DNA from: Pleurostoma richardsiae
Taxonomy: Eukaryota; Ascomycota; Sordariomycetes; Calosphaeriales; Pleurostomataceae
Direction: 5' to 3'
Length of the DNA: 64,000 bases
NCBI GenBank assembly: GCA_030052745.1
Contig: JANBVO010000001.1
Location: forward strand, 682,001 to 746,000
Below the pieces are notes generated by a model. That model made no database searches. It saw only the letters and a list, made by a program, of their open reading frames with translations, and had not been told where the DNA came from. The number at the start of each line of letters is the position of its first letter. Positions within the stretch are counted from its first letter, which is position 1. A program made the translations under genes and the position numbers. Positions 1-9,963 of the stretch are shown piece by piece.

Positions 1-583
1 ATAGTCCCCGTGGACGTGCACAACGCGAGAAGAGGGTTCGAGGAATATCTCCACGAGCGAGAAGGCCGCCAGAAGCAGTTACTGAACAAGCATCGGACTA
101 GCGGTGCCCGTTGTGGGCAGTTCGCGGCCTGCCTGCCGCGTTGCTCCACAGTCGTTGCTCAGCAGCAACATTACTCGGCGAGATATACGGCGGTAGATGT
201 GGATATTATCGGGTCAGCGTGAGATGTAAGGTCGCGCGTAGGACACTACGTGCTACGGATCTAGTACTGGGCGTCGTCTCTGCGACCTAGGGTGCTGTTT
301 CCTCATGCGTGCTGAGGGGGGATGAACCAGATTCCGCAAACACCAGGTTTCAGCAGAAGAGTAGAGAACGCGACAAAGCATGTGCATTATGGTCCCAGGA
401 CTAATACCTGCGAATACTAAAGTGACTGCAAGCTCAACGCTTCTTGGTCTCGCGTGATGCAAAGATGAGACTGACTCACGATGAGATGGAGATCACGAGT
501 CAACGATATCGCACTTCGTTACGCTAGCACTTGACCTAGTCTGCTATACAACTTTAGAAGCGTAAGCTTTCATCCAATTATAG
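1..583. other. Intergenic, nothing recognised
   Basis: Only short open frames without family resemblance, signal or splice context are present before the tRNA gene. Confidence 0.5.
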
Positions 584-654
584 GCGCCAGTGGTTTAGCG
601 GTAAAATTCATCGTTGCCATCGATGAGCCCCCGGTTCGACTCCGGGCTGGCGCA
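584..654 (+). tRNA. tRNA-Gly (anticodon GCC)
   Basis: The 71-nt stretch folds as a full cloverleaf. The acceptor stem is GCGCCAG paired with CTGGCGC, followed by discriminator A at 654. The anticodon stem CATCG/CGATG carries GCC at 616-618, which reads glycine codons GGC and GGU. The T arm contains a perfect box B, GGTTCGACTCC. There is no intron. A T-rich pol III stop (TTTCTTTTT) lies about ten bases downstream. Confidence 0.97.
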
Positions 655-1382
655 TCTGAACATTTCTTTTTGACCTTTGTGTGGTTGTAGTGTTTCTGCT
701 AGGGATGCTTGGGAAAGAACTCCTCTCGACGGGTAAAGGGGGAGAGAGAGGGGAATATGAAGACAGAGACAGAGCGCCCGGATGGACTCGAATGCTTGTG
801 GTGCCGCCTAGGCGTACGTCAATGGAAATACTCGCCTGGGGATTTACAAAACATCATTACAGTATGGACAGAGTTTTGTTTCATAGTACTATAGAGGGGA
901 ACCGAAACTGGCTTATGTATGGGCTTGCCATTCTTCCATTTGACGAGTGCATGAAGTCAACCCTGGTGAGTCCGTCTATCTAGGTTTAAGTACAATGAAA
1001 GGATATCAACCTAACCTGGTTTGTATGGGCAGTTTGATCTGCCGCTTCACAATAGAGTACAGCTTTAGCACCTCTCACTATCCCCAACTGCCGGCCCAGA
1101 CTCCCTCTGGCGATATCGGTTAAAGTGACTGAACAAGTAGCTTACAGACATTATATCGGAGTCCCATCTCTATTGATTGCAACACGAATTTCGATATACA
1201 GGGGTATTTCCAAGATAAGAATGCATCAAACTACTTGCGACTTTCCCCTCTCTGGAGGACCGTTAGGGAGATGTCATATACTCACCGTGTGCTGCAGCGG
1301 CCCCAGTCTCGAGGCTTACCCTTCTCGCTCTAGACTCTAGCCAGCCCCGAGATCATTTGATCGGTCGCAGACAGATACGGAA
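655..1382. other. Intergenic, nothing recognised
   Basis: The open frames here (for example around 681-983) have no recognisable domain or coding pattern. Confidence 0.5.
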
Positions 1383-1922
1383 ATGATGCTGGCGAAGAGA
1401 AGCACCTTGCTTCTGGGACTCGGCGCTCTCAGGACGGAAGCGTTGCGGTATCCTCACCGAGTTCTGGGAACTCGCGTGGGCAACTGCACGATCCCAAGCT
1501 GGTCAGTCGACGATCTGAGCGTCAGATACAGCGGCACGGACACGGTCCCCGGGAACGCGACCTTCACCCTCGCCAACTCGGCGACCAACACGTCCGAGGC
1601 GCTGGCGTGCTCGCTGCCCTTCAACAGCCTCTGCTACATCGACGGCAGCGCGAACGTGACGCTGCAGCTCATGCTGGAGACGGCGTACATAACTGTTAAT
1701 CAGACGTGGATTTGTGGGGATCAGGCAGGCAACACAACTTCGTAAGAGCCCCTTCTTACTTGAGTGTTATGTATACGCAGTTGTTGATGACGATTACCTG
1801 GAAGGTTATCATATATACTTGGGGTGGCGGAGCTGGCTTTAACCTGTCCGGAGGTGTACTCCAGCAATATGACGTGTATAGGGGAGCCAGGAGTCATCGA
1901 AGGGTCGCTAGTGTCCACCTAA
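1383..1922 (+). CDS. Small secreted protein, two exons
   Basis: Exons 1383-1741 and 1865-1922 encode 138 residues. The intron has donor GTAAGA, an internal TTTAAC branch-like site and acceptor CCAG. The spliced frame ends in a plausible Asn-Met-Thr-Cys segment, whereas reading through stops at once. The N terminus has a hydrophobic signal-like stretch (residues 7-16). The mature part has five Cys and several N-glycosylation sites (NAT, NTS, NVT, NQT, NMT). It resembles a family of small secreted Pezizomycotina proteins of unknown function that share an NQTWxCGD-like motif, recalled from general knowledge. It could be an effector-like or wall protein. The start may be the second Met. Confidence 0.75.
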
Positions 1923-2823
1923 ATCGAGACATGGAACGGTAGGTCACGTTTGCTGCAGATGCGTGCAAGCTAAGTGGAAATATCTGCTCGGAGGTCGAAA
2001 TCATCATCTCTTACTAGGGGTACTAGCTACGATATAGATAGTATAGAAGCTGATATGGAAGTTGTAGAGCTGATCTGGTCGGTCTTAGTGGCAAGCAAGA
2101 ACAGGGCCGTGATGCATGAAGACCACAAAGAGGCTACGGAAGTCCAGGGCCATCAGTAACATGAAGAGACGCAGATAAAGAAGCTCTGATTATTGCAGGT
2201 ATTGCTTAAGCTGACTTTCTTGACCTCAAGCTAGAAGTGGTGATGACAAGATGAACAATCTGCTTGCCATGACTTAGGAGGCACACTGAGACGGAAAGAA
2301 GAGAGGAAGCGACAGCTGAGAAAATTTACTGGCCGACTTGAGGGTAGTCTACGGAGCGCGTTAACGTATGAGCCCAAGTTGAGAGTAAAGTGAGTGTAAT
2401 GACCTCCTGAAGCTGCTTGTTGGCCTAGCTAGTATCACTCTGGCTTTCCCCCGGTCGACCATTGGGTGACGTATCCTCTGGCCGAAGTGATATCAGGACG
2501 CTACACCAGCAACGCAGTGGATGTTGGTTCGAGTCCGGGCCAAACTCACTTTTTGTACACGTTTTTGATTTCCCCTATTAGAACGGTCTACACGACTTGA
2601 TTTTGTATATGGAAAGAGACATTTTGTCTTCATTATGATTTTAACATACCTGTATTGTAATGATCGCTGAAGAAGGAAATAAATCCTGCCCGCGCAATAC
2701 CTTCATCATGTAAGGCTAGAATGAAAAGATTTCCAACCTATTAAACCGCGCTCTGATATGAAGAGTTCCTCCCGGCAATGTAATTACCTGCAAACACAAG
2801 CATACATAGCCTTCCATGGCCAT
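1923..2823. other. Intergenic with one tRNA-like relic
   Basis: Apart from the tRNA-like stretch at 2479-2554, nothing coding is recognised between the two flanking genes. Confidence 0.5.
2479..2554 (+). other. tRNA-like relic with pol III boxes
   Basis: A box A-like sequence TGGCCGAAGTG (2479-2489) is followed by a perfect box B, GGTTCGAGTCC (2526-2536), and a run of five T. The spacing suits a tRNA. However, the sequences that should form the acceptor stem do not pair and the T stem is weak, so this is a decayed tRNA or a tRNA-derived fragment and not a working gene. Confidence 0.4.
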
Positions 2824-3657
2824 TTACTGCATTGGGTAGGAAGGGTGCTCTGCTGCTGTGGAGGACGAGTCCAGATCCGAATCATCCTCGTCGGATGTAT
2901 CAGCCAAGGAGTCGTCATCTATGAGGATGAAGAAGACATCTGAATCGTCATCGGAATGATCAGGCCGAGTTATGTCACATCTCTGGGCCGGGCGTCGAGG
3001 CCAGGCTCGCGTTCCATCACAATCTCGACGGTAAGCGTCTTCGACGGAGGCGAGGACCTCGCCGGCGATAGCCTCCTCATCTGACTCGAAGCCATCAACG
3101 AACTCACTAATGGCCGCCTCGGATACTGGAAAGCGCTTTGAACTGGGGTTTGACTCCTCCCAATGTGAGATCCAGATGTCGAGGACATGTGCCATGGCCC
3201 TCTCGAACCGCTCCGACGGGCATCCAATGAGGAACCTGAGGTACTCCCAATCGGACCCCTCCTCCTCCTCCTCCTTCTCCTCTAGTGCATCTTTCGTATA
3301 GTCGCTCAGGCGCACAAAGAAGCGGATAACGTGGTCCTGCCACTGCCAGCCTCTCTTGCGGCTGCGCGGGTTCTGCCACTCTGCCAAGCGGCGCGTCGTC
3401 TCCCGCCGCCGGATGTAGTCGTCGATGACAGCGATGTCGAGGCGCAGGCTGTCGATGTCGGACTGCGAAGCGGCTGCGAGAAAGTCCTTCTCGAACTCTG
3501 CGAACGCCTCTTCAGCACCCTCCGAGAACACCCAGCTTCGAAGACGGCCGTTAAGCGAGTGAGGGTCGCTGGATAGACTGATTCTATCCGCTAACCTGCG
3601 GAGGTCGCTATGGAAGGGGACGTTAGCGAAAGACCGCGCAACCCTTGAAGCGTCCAT
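2824..3657 (-). CDS. Hypothetical acidic protein, 277 aa
   Basis: A single uninterrupted frame from ATG 3657. I do not recognise the family. The first 120 residues look helical and charged. Next come an acidic run (EEKEEEEEGSD near residue 130) and a Trp-rich middle containing WISHWEE. The C-terminal 60 residues are rich in Asp and Ser, suggesting a disordered acidic tail. There is no signal peptide or membrane segment. It lies in the same direction as the downstream-placed oxidoreductase gene, about 415 bp away, with no sign of a functional link. The length and even coding character favour a real gene over chance. Confidence 0.65.
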   Translation of the reverse strand: MDASRVARSFANVPFHSDLRRLADRISLSSDPHSLNGRLRSWVFSEGAEEAFAEFEKDFLAAASQSDIDSLRLDIAVIDDYIRRRETTRRLAEWQNPRSRKRGWQWQDHVIRFFVRLSDYTKDALEEKEEEEEGSDWEYLRFLIGCPSERFERAMAHVLDIWISHWEESNPSSKRFPVSEAAISEFVDGFESDEEAIAGEVLASVEDAYRRDCDGTRAWPRRPAQRCDITRPDHSDDDSDVFFILIDDDSLADTSDEDDSDLDSSSTAAEHPSYPMQ

Positions 3658-4072
3658 TGTAGGAAAAAATGTAAGAGGGTATCAGACCGTCTCAGTGCCA
3701 GCTTGGGGGAGGTCTGATTAGTTGAGTCTGTTGCAGGTGTCTAGAGATAAGAAGGAGAAAGACGATCCTGTACTCCAACAGTCGACATATTTATACTCAA
3801 TTACTCCTACGAGCAAGAAGTCGCCCAGCCTTTCTGGACAGAGGTGAACAATGGTATATTTGAGGACAGGCTTTGTTTGGTATGTGATCATTAGTCTTGT
3901 TCTGGGACTGCAAACAATGCTTTGTCCTAACGGACATCGCCTTTGAGTGTGATATCTGAACCTCGAGCGGAACACGATTCTGCTACGAAGTTGACAGAGG
4001 CAATCAACTGATTCGACAAGCTTCCCGGGTGAATCGTGATGCAAGACGCTTGCTCTCAATCCTGGCTGGAAT
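3658..4072. other. Intergenic, nothing recognised
   Basis: The upstream region of the acidic protein gene and the 3' flank of the oxidoreductase gene; the minus-strand open frame 3718-4059 has no coding features. Confidence 0.5.
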
Positions 4073-5536
4073 CTAAAATACGGAGGCGGGTACGCCCTCG
4101 CTGAGCTTCTTCAGCCGTTCCTCTGTCGCTTCGAAACATTCAGGGAGGCCCGTGTCTTCCCACTTGCCGCCCAGAATGATCTTGACCACACCGGGCGCGC
4201 AGTTGAAGATTCGCGCCATTCCTGTTAGGAGACAGTATCATTAATTAGAGAAAAATCCAAATGCACAGAAACGATATGGCGTACCGTGACCATTGAAGCC
4301 GGCACAGACGAACTGGCCGGGAAGCGAGTCAAGCTTCCCGATGAACGGCACCGAATCCGCCGTCATGCCGATGATGCCGGTCCAAGTATGGAGCAGGCCC
4401 TCGCCGTGCTTCAGTTTGTCGGGCTGGCAGACTGGGAAGCACGTCTGGAAGTTCCGCAGCGCATCCTGTCTGACCTCGTCGTTGAACGTGCTGTCATCGT
4501 TCGTCAGTTTGCTCTCGAAGGCCTCCTTGCTGATGTCCGGGCTGCCCCTTGACGATCCGAGGACGATGATGCCGTCGGCCTTGCGCTGCATCACGGAGTA
4601 GAAGTGCTTCAGGGTGTGGCGGAGCGAGAAGGTGCTCGGCAGGATCTTGTCGCCGGAGAGGCTCGGCGGCGGGATGATGGCGTGCGCTTGCGCCCGGTTC
4701 GGAGTGACGAAAGGCGCGAATTGTGGCAGGAGATGTGCTACAAAGGCGTTGGTGCAGTGTATTACCACCTCGGCGGCGATGCTCCCCCGGGGTGTCTTCA
4801 CATCCCATAACGTCTGCTCCGGCGTCGAAGACGGAGACTTTGTCACTTCAGTAGCCGGGCAGTGAGTGTAGAGCGCCGCCCCTGCGGTGATGGCCTGTCC
4901 GAGGAGCCACTGTGCCAGCTTGGCCGGGTGGCTCGACCCCGCAGGCCACTCGTACGCCGAGACCGCCTGCTCGACGCCGGTCCTCTGGCGCGCCTCAGCG
5001 CCTTCGTATACCTTGATGTACGACACGTCACCGCCGGCGTCCCGGTACTCGCGGAAGCTGCGGGCGTTGAACTCGGCGAACTCGGGCGTCAGGCAGACGT
5101 CGAAGGTCGTGGCTGGGTTGAAGTCGCAGGGAACACCGTGCTTCTTCACGAACTCGTCGACCCGGTGGAAGACGGATCGCTCATTGGCGATGATCTTGAG
5201 CGCCTGCTCGGCGCCGTGGATCTTCTGGTACACCTGGAAGCCGCGGAAGGCGTCTGGCCGCACATGTCCGGCGTTGCGGGAGCTGGCGCCGCTCGCTGCC
5301 TCACGGGCCTCGAGAATGACGATGCTGCTGCCAGGGATGCCGGACTGGGTCAGCTCAAAGGCCGTGAGCGCTCCGGAGATTCCGGAGCCTATGATGAGAT
5401 ACTTTGTCTTTTCTGGAACAGCGGCATCTTTGTTCGCGTTCAGATACTGAAAGGAACGCGTTGTCTGCTGCCACAGGGAGAGGCACGGATTGGTGACCGG
5501 CAAGCCGCCGGATCTGCCGACTTCGACGACCGTCAT
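4073..5536 (-). CDS. FAD-dependent amine/amino-acid oxidoreductase (DAO family)
   Basis: Exons 5536-4285 and 4221-4073 give 466 residues. An FAD-binding Rossmann motif GSGISG lies at residues 50-55, followed by an acidic strand end (LEARE, about 75-79) and ASGASSRNAGH, typical of DAO enzymes of the gamma-glutamylputrescine oxidase/sarcosine oxidase group. The C-terminal FNGHGM motif is rebuilt exactly across the intron, which supports the splice. No signal peptide or peroxisomal SKL tail is seen, so it is likely cytosolic. Such enzymes oxidise amines or amino acids with release of H2O2; the substrate is not predictable. It shares a 549-bp promoter region with the divergent transporter gene, so import and oxidation of one compound is a reasonable guess. 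Confidence 0.9.
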
Positions 5537-6085
5537 CGTGGGGACCTCGAGCGAAAGGCGTTGAAATGCTCCTTTCCTGGCGAGTGGCTTCTCAAAGCAG
5601 ATTCAATCAACGTTGCCGCGCTGGGGCCGCCTCAAAGATATCGACTTATTATCCTCAACCTCAGAGCCTGATCGTCCGCTTCCCGCGACGACGTCCGAAA
5701 GCCGGAGCACCAACGGCCCGCGTCGGCGGCCACCACGAAGGATTGTGGTCCCTGGGGCCGAGGGCTGCGCCGTGATTGATCAGCCGACTTCCTCGCTATC
5801 GGGCAGCGCCGTGAGGAGGGGCGTCCCCACCGTTGTCGCCTAGCCTTTCCCCTGCTTACGCCGTTATCTTTCGCTGTGGAGCACGGCAACGTCGCTGAAG
5901 CATTCGGCGGCGAACACCCTGCAGTCTTGGCGGTCACACTGCATCGACGCTGCATCGACACTGCATCATCATGATCGTCTCGCCAGCGCGACTGTAGCAT
6001 TGCTAAGGACTGGCTGAGGGGCTGTCAGACTGAGGGGTAGATAGGAAGCGACCGCACGACCAGGGTGGCGGGACGCTGATCGACC
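5537..6085. promoter_or_regulatory. Shared promoter of oxidoreductase and MFS gene
   Basis: The two start codons face away from each other across 549 bp. GATA-type motifs occur at 5649-5654 (TTATCC), 5874-5879 (TTATCT) and 6039-6044 (AGATAG). A small direct repeat based on CTGCATCGAC lies near 5940-5966. Nitrogen control through an AreA-like factor is possible but is an inference from motif matches alone. Confidence 0.45.
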
Positions 6086-7997
6086 ATGCCATCTACCCGT
6101 TATAATGAGCGGCGGCCCAGCGCCGAGGCGTCGGAGGCCCAGGCCCTCCTGCAAGCGTTCGACGACGCCGCTCCTGAAGAGCCCGAAGACCCGAAGATGA
6201 CGCTGCTTTCGATGAAGACTCTGAAGGCGCGGCTGAGGTTCTTCCAAGATGAGGATCGGACACCGCTGGAGCGGGATCTGGTGCGCCGGCTGGACACCTT
6301 CCTGATGACCTTTGGATGCATATCTCAAGGTGAGTCTGACTCTTTCTTGTCTGAAGACATTGAGAACGCGACACCTAGGAGGGGAATCTGCTAACAAGTT
6401 CGACAGTCATCAAGTAAGCATCACGAGGAGGCCCTGGGGCCATGATCGGTTCGATACGTCTTCCGGCGGGACGCTGACATTGGATTCTCTGCCACTAGGT
6501 ACCTCGACCAGTCGAACATAAGTTCCGCTTATGTCTCCGGAATGAAAGAGGATCTCGGGCTTTACGGCAATGAGCTTAACTAGTATGTGATGATGACGGC
6601 CTCGAAAATGCTAGCGTTGGTGCCGAGACTGATATGGCACTGCCCTTACCCGCAGCTTTACGACGTACTTCAACATCTCCTACTGCATCATGCTCATCCC
6701 GTCCCAGGTGATCCTCACCTACGTCCGGCCCAGCTACTGGCTACCCGGCCTGGAGATCGGATGGGGCGTCATCACGGGGCTCATCGCGCTGGCACAGAAC
6801 GCCCGCCACGTCTACGTGCTGCGAGTGTTCCTGGGCCTCTTCGAGAGCAGCGCATGGCCGGGCATGATGACCCTGTTCATGTACTGGTACACGCCCACAG
6901 AGCTGGCCAAGCGCATGGGCTTCTATCACTCCTGCCAGGCCATCGGTCAGATGATGTCGGGCGCGCTGGCTGTCGCCTTGCTCAACACGCTCGACGGCAC
7001 GCACGGCCTGCCCGGCTGGCGCTGGCTCTTCATCATTAACGCCATCATGACCGTGTGCGTCGGACTTGCCGGCCTGTTCATGCTGCCAGACTACCCGAAC
7101 CGGCCCAACCCGCGCGCCTTCTGGTTCACCGCCGACCACGCGCGCATGGCCTCCGCCCGCCTGGAGCGTCACGGCCGCGCCGAAGCCAAGCGCATCACCT
7201 GGGCGAGCGCCCGGCGCACCGTCCGTCTGTGGGTCACCTACTTCATACCAGTGCTGTACATTGCCACCGTGCTGGCGCAGTACGGCTACAACTATTTCAA
7301 CTTGTTTCTCAAGAGCCTGACCAATCCGGACGGGTCGCGCACCTGGTCGGCCTCGCAGGTCAACGCGATCCCCATCGCCGGCGGCGCCATCAACGTGGTC
7401 TTTGTGTGGGTCTGGGCGATTCTCTCGGACATCTTCCAGACGCGCTGGACCCTCATCGTGGCGCAGGCGCTCATCGGCCTGGCGCCCGCCGTGACCATGA
7501 GCGTGTGGACGCGACACCCGGACACGACGCCACTCTCCGCCGCGTACGCGAGCTACTTCATCTCGTACCTGCCGCTGGGGACGGCGCCGCTGGTCATGTC
7601 GTGGCTGTCGGACATCCTGCCGCAGGACCCGGAGGCGCGCACGCTCATCCTGGGCTACTCGATCGCGGGCGTATATGCCATCATCGCCTGGTCGCAGGTG
7701 CTGGTGTGGCCGGCGACGCAGGCGCCCCACTACCGCTACGCCTGGCAGGTCTCCATCGCGCTGTGGGTGGTAGTCGTCGCGATGGCGTGCTCGCTGCGAT
7801 ACGTGGACGTGCGGTACCTGCTGCCGCGGAGACGGGCCGCCGTTGCTGCCGCGGTGGCGGCTGCCGGCTCTCCGGTGGTGATTGAGGGGTTGAAGGACGA
7901 CGACGGCGAGCAGGGAATTGAGGCCGGTGTCGCTGAGAGCGGCGACCGGACTAAGCCGGTGAACCCGGGGAGGACGGAGGTTGAGGCCTTGCCCTGA
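6086..7997 (+). CDS. MFS transporter, Dal5 (anion:cation symporter) group
   Basis: Exons 6086-6329, 6407-6413, 6499-6582 and 6656-7997 encode 558 residues. Exon 2 is only 7 nt (TCATCAA), and its inclusion rebuilds the family segment [18 protein letters not shown]. The protein has a cytosolic acidic N terminus of about 75 residues, twelve predicted hydrophobic segments, and the Dal5-type motifs LDQSNI and FESSAWPG. It ends in a charged cytosolic tail after Leu-Leu-Pro-Arg-Arg. Dal5 relatives import allantoate, nicotinate, pantothenate, biotin precursors or other organic anions at the plasma membrane; the substrate here is unknown. The partner gene in the opposite direction is a DAO-type oxidase, so an amine or amino-acid derivative is conceivable. 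Confidence 0.92.
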
Positions 7998-8872
7998 TGC
8001 ATTTTGCCGAGCGGGCGTTGGGATCACGTAATGACAATCTGCGGCATTATAGACTAGAGTTCTACGACTGGTAGCATCGGCTGGTGAGATCGGCCATGAC
8101 GGCCCGTCCTCAGCCGTGATGACTGCGTTGTCTGGGTCAGACTGAGGCTAAGCTTCTCATATTAAGCTTATTTCATTGCCTGATATAAGCACTGCGGGTG
8201 ATCTTCCGTCAAGTTCCCTTTCTTCAAGCATACGAGCAACTTCATCGGTGATTCCGTGGCGGCAGGCTGAAGCCAAACATAGATGGATGCCCGTATGCAC
8301 CAACCCGACAAGAACAACAACCTGTGCGGATTCTGCAAAGACCCCGAGGAGCGAGTCAGCCATGAAAATGTCTTCGTTTCCCTGCCGGGTACACCAGCCA
8401 CCGGACACTTCCGACTGCAACTGTCAACGACCGGGATGAGGGGCCTTATCTGTGCCGCTCGCTGCATTTGGAAAGTTGACGCGGCTGCGGTGATAAGGAA
8501 AGCTTCCAGAAGCTGTTACGAAATCCTCCTCAGGGCGGTCGGCGTCTGCACGTTTGCTAATGGTTCGCTGCATCCCGGCGTGACCCCCGCACTCTACGAG
8601 CCGGACCTTCTCCAAATGACGATCGCCGTTCCCTGAATTTCACCCGCGGAACGGGCTCCGAGCTTCTTTGTTTGCGGGCAAATGTGTGTCATTTTAAGCT
8701 GTACTGTTTAATCTACCCCCGTAGTTGTCACTCCGCTCCTCTCTACACGGGCAGTGGTGATGCGCCGCCCTCCTGTTCGCCGTGACTGGCCAGTCTGTCT
8801 ATCCTTCAGTCTGTGACCACAGCCTTCCACGTAACTCGCAAGCCACATTTTGCTTTCCCCGCCGCAAGGATC
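7998..8872. other. Intergenic, no gene supported
   Basis: 3' flank of the transporter gene. A minus-strand frame at 8157-8420 has a faint ankyrin-like look but no start, splice or partner to support it. Confidence 0.45.
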
Positions 8873-9869
8873 TTATCTGTCTGCCTTATCATCGCCCATC
8901 TCGGGGCCTAAAGTAGTGGCTTCGGCCGGGTGGCTGGGCAGCTCCGCCGGCGCGTCATTTTCCTTATCTTCGGTCAAACTTCAACTCCGGAGAAGAGCCA
9001 GCACGCACGTGTCTCAACATCCTCCACGCACGGCATGCCCAGACAGCCACTGGCCTGCTGCCTGTCCAATGCCAGCTTGCTGTTCTACTTGCCGAGGGAT
9101 TATCTGTGGTGGCAGTACAGCGCCCAGATGTGCCGATGTCGACGAGTGTCTTCTGTTCTGGCGCCTAAAGGGCTCCCGCACTTCTTGCTCTTATGCCACG
9201 ACCCTCACCGGGCCAGTCTCGGCTCTTCCGCGTCGCCGACGCATTAGTCACTTGAGGCTGTCATGCGCAGATGGAGGCAGTATCTCCCAGTTCCAGGTTC
9301 CCCGATCTGCGGGGTCGAGATGAACTCGAGGTCCCCGGCTGAGGAGTCTGGTCGCATCTGCCCCTCTCGCCCGTGAAGACCGGCGGAAAGCCACATGGGT
9401 GCCGGAGGCACAGCAACCCTGGTATCCCTTGAAGGTCCAACCGGCTTCGGCGAGTCTTTACGACAAAGAGTTACCTTCTGGTTGTTATTGCTGTTTCCCT
9501 GAGTCATTTCCTCTTCTCCGGCAGCTTCCGGGGCTGTGAGTGACGCGCCGTCTCCCCTCTGTTCTCTTATCTCGCCCGCCTCCGTCTTCTACGGAGTCCA
9601 TGCTAGCTCTCAAGGCTCTCAGGTTCTGGAAGCCATCCACGCACATCAAGATACACCGCCGCGGCTAGTGCCCACTCGCGCCCAAGCTACAGCTGCAGTC
9701 TATACCACCCACCCCGCTGGTTCCGGGGTGTGCCTGGCCGATAAGAGAGCAAGCCCCGGCGTAGCTCCCCAGTGGGGTAGTTACACGCGAAGCAATGACG
9801 TCTCACGGCTGGAGCCATGCATCTCAGCTCTGAAGGGTCCCTCACGTTGCTTTCCACGAACAAAGATAA
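8873..9869 (+). promoter_or_regulatory. GATA-motif cluster upstream of the copper amine oxidase
   Basis: Seven GATA-factor core motifs lie within 1 kb upstream of the start codon: TTATCT at 8873, TTATCA at 8886, TTATCT at 8964, TTATCT at 9100, TTATCT at 9567, GATAAG at 9740 and AGATAA at 9864. The last one, about 95 bp before ATG, could equally serve as a TATA-like element. In ascomycetes, AreA/NIT2 activates genes for use of poor nitrogen sources through such motifs, which would fit an extracellular amine oxidase. Binding is not shown by the sequence. Confidence 0.5.
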
Positions 9870-9963
9870 AAGGCGAGAGGGGTAGCTCCTCTTCGGAAGC
9901 TCCCCCAAGCTTGCCTTGACTACGCGACCAAGCCACAGCACAAGCTACACGCCTGCCGCAGCC

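Noticed and set aside
8157-8420. Minus-strand frame with a faint ankyrin-like helix pattern
   Set aside because: Too short, no repeat consensus, no supported start or splice sites.
9916-9963. Upstream in-frame extension of the copper amine oxidase
   Set aside because: Begins with a non-ATG codon and would bury the signal peptide.
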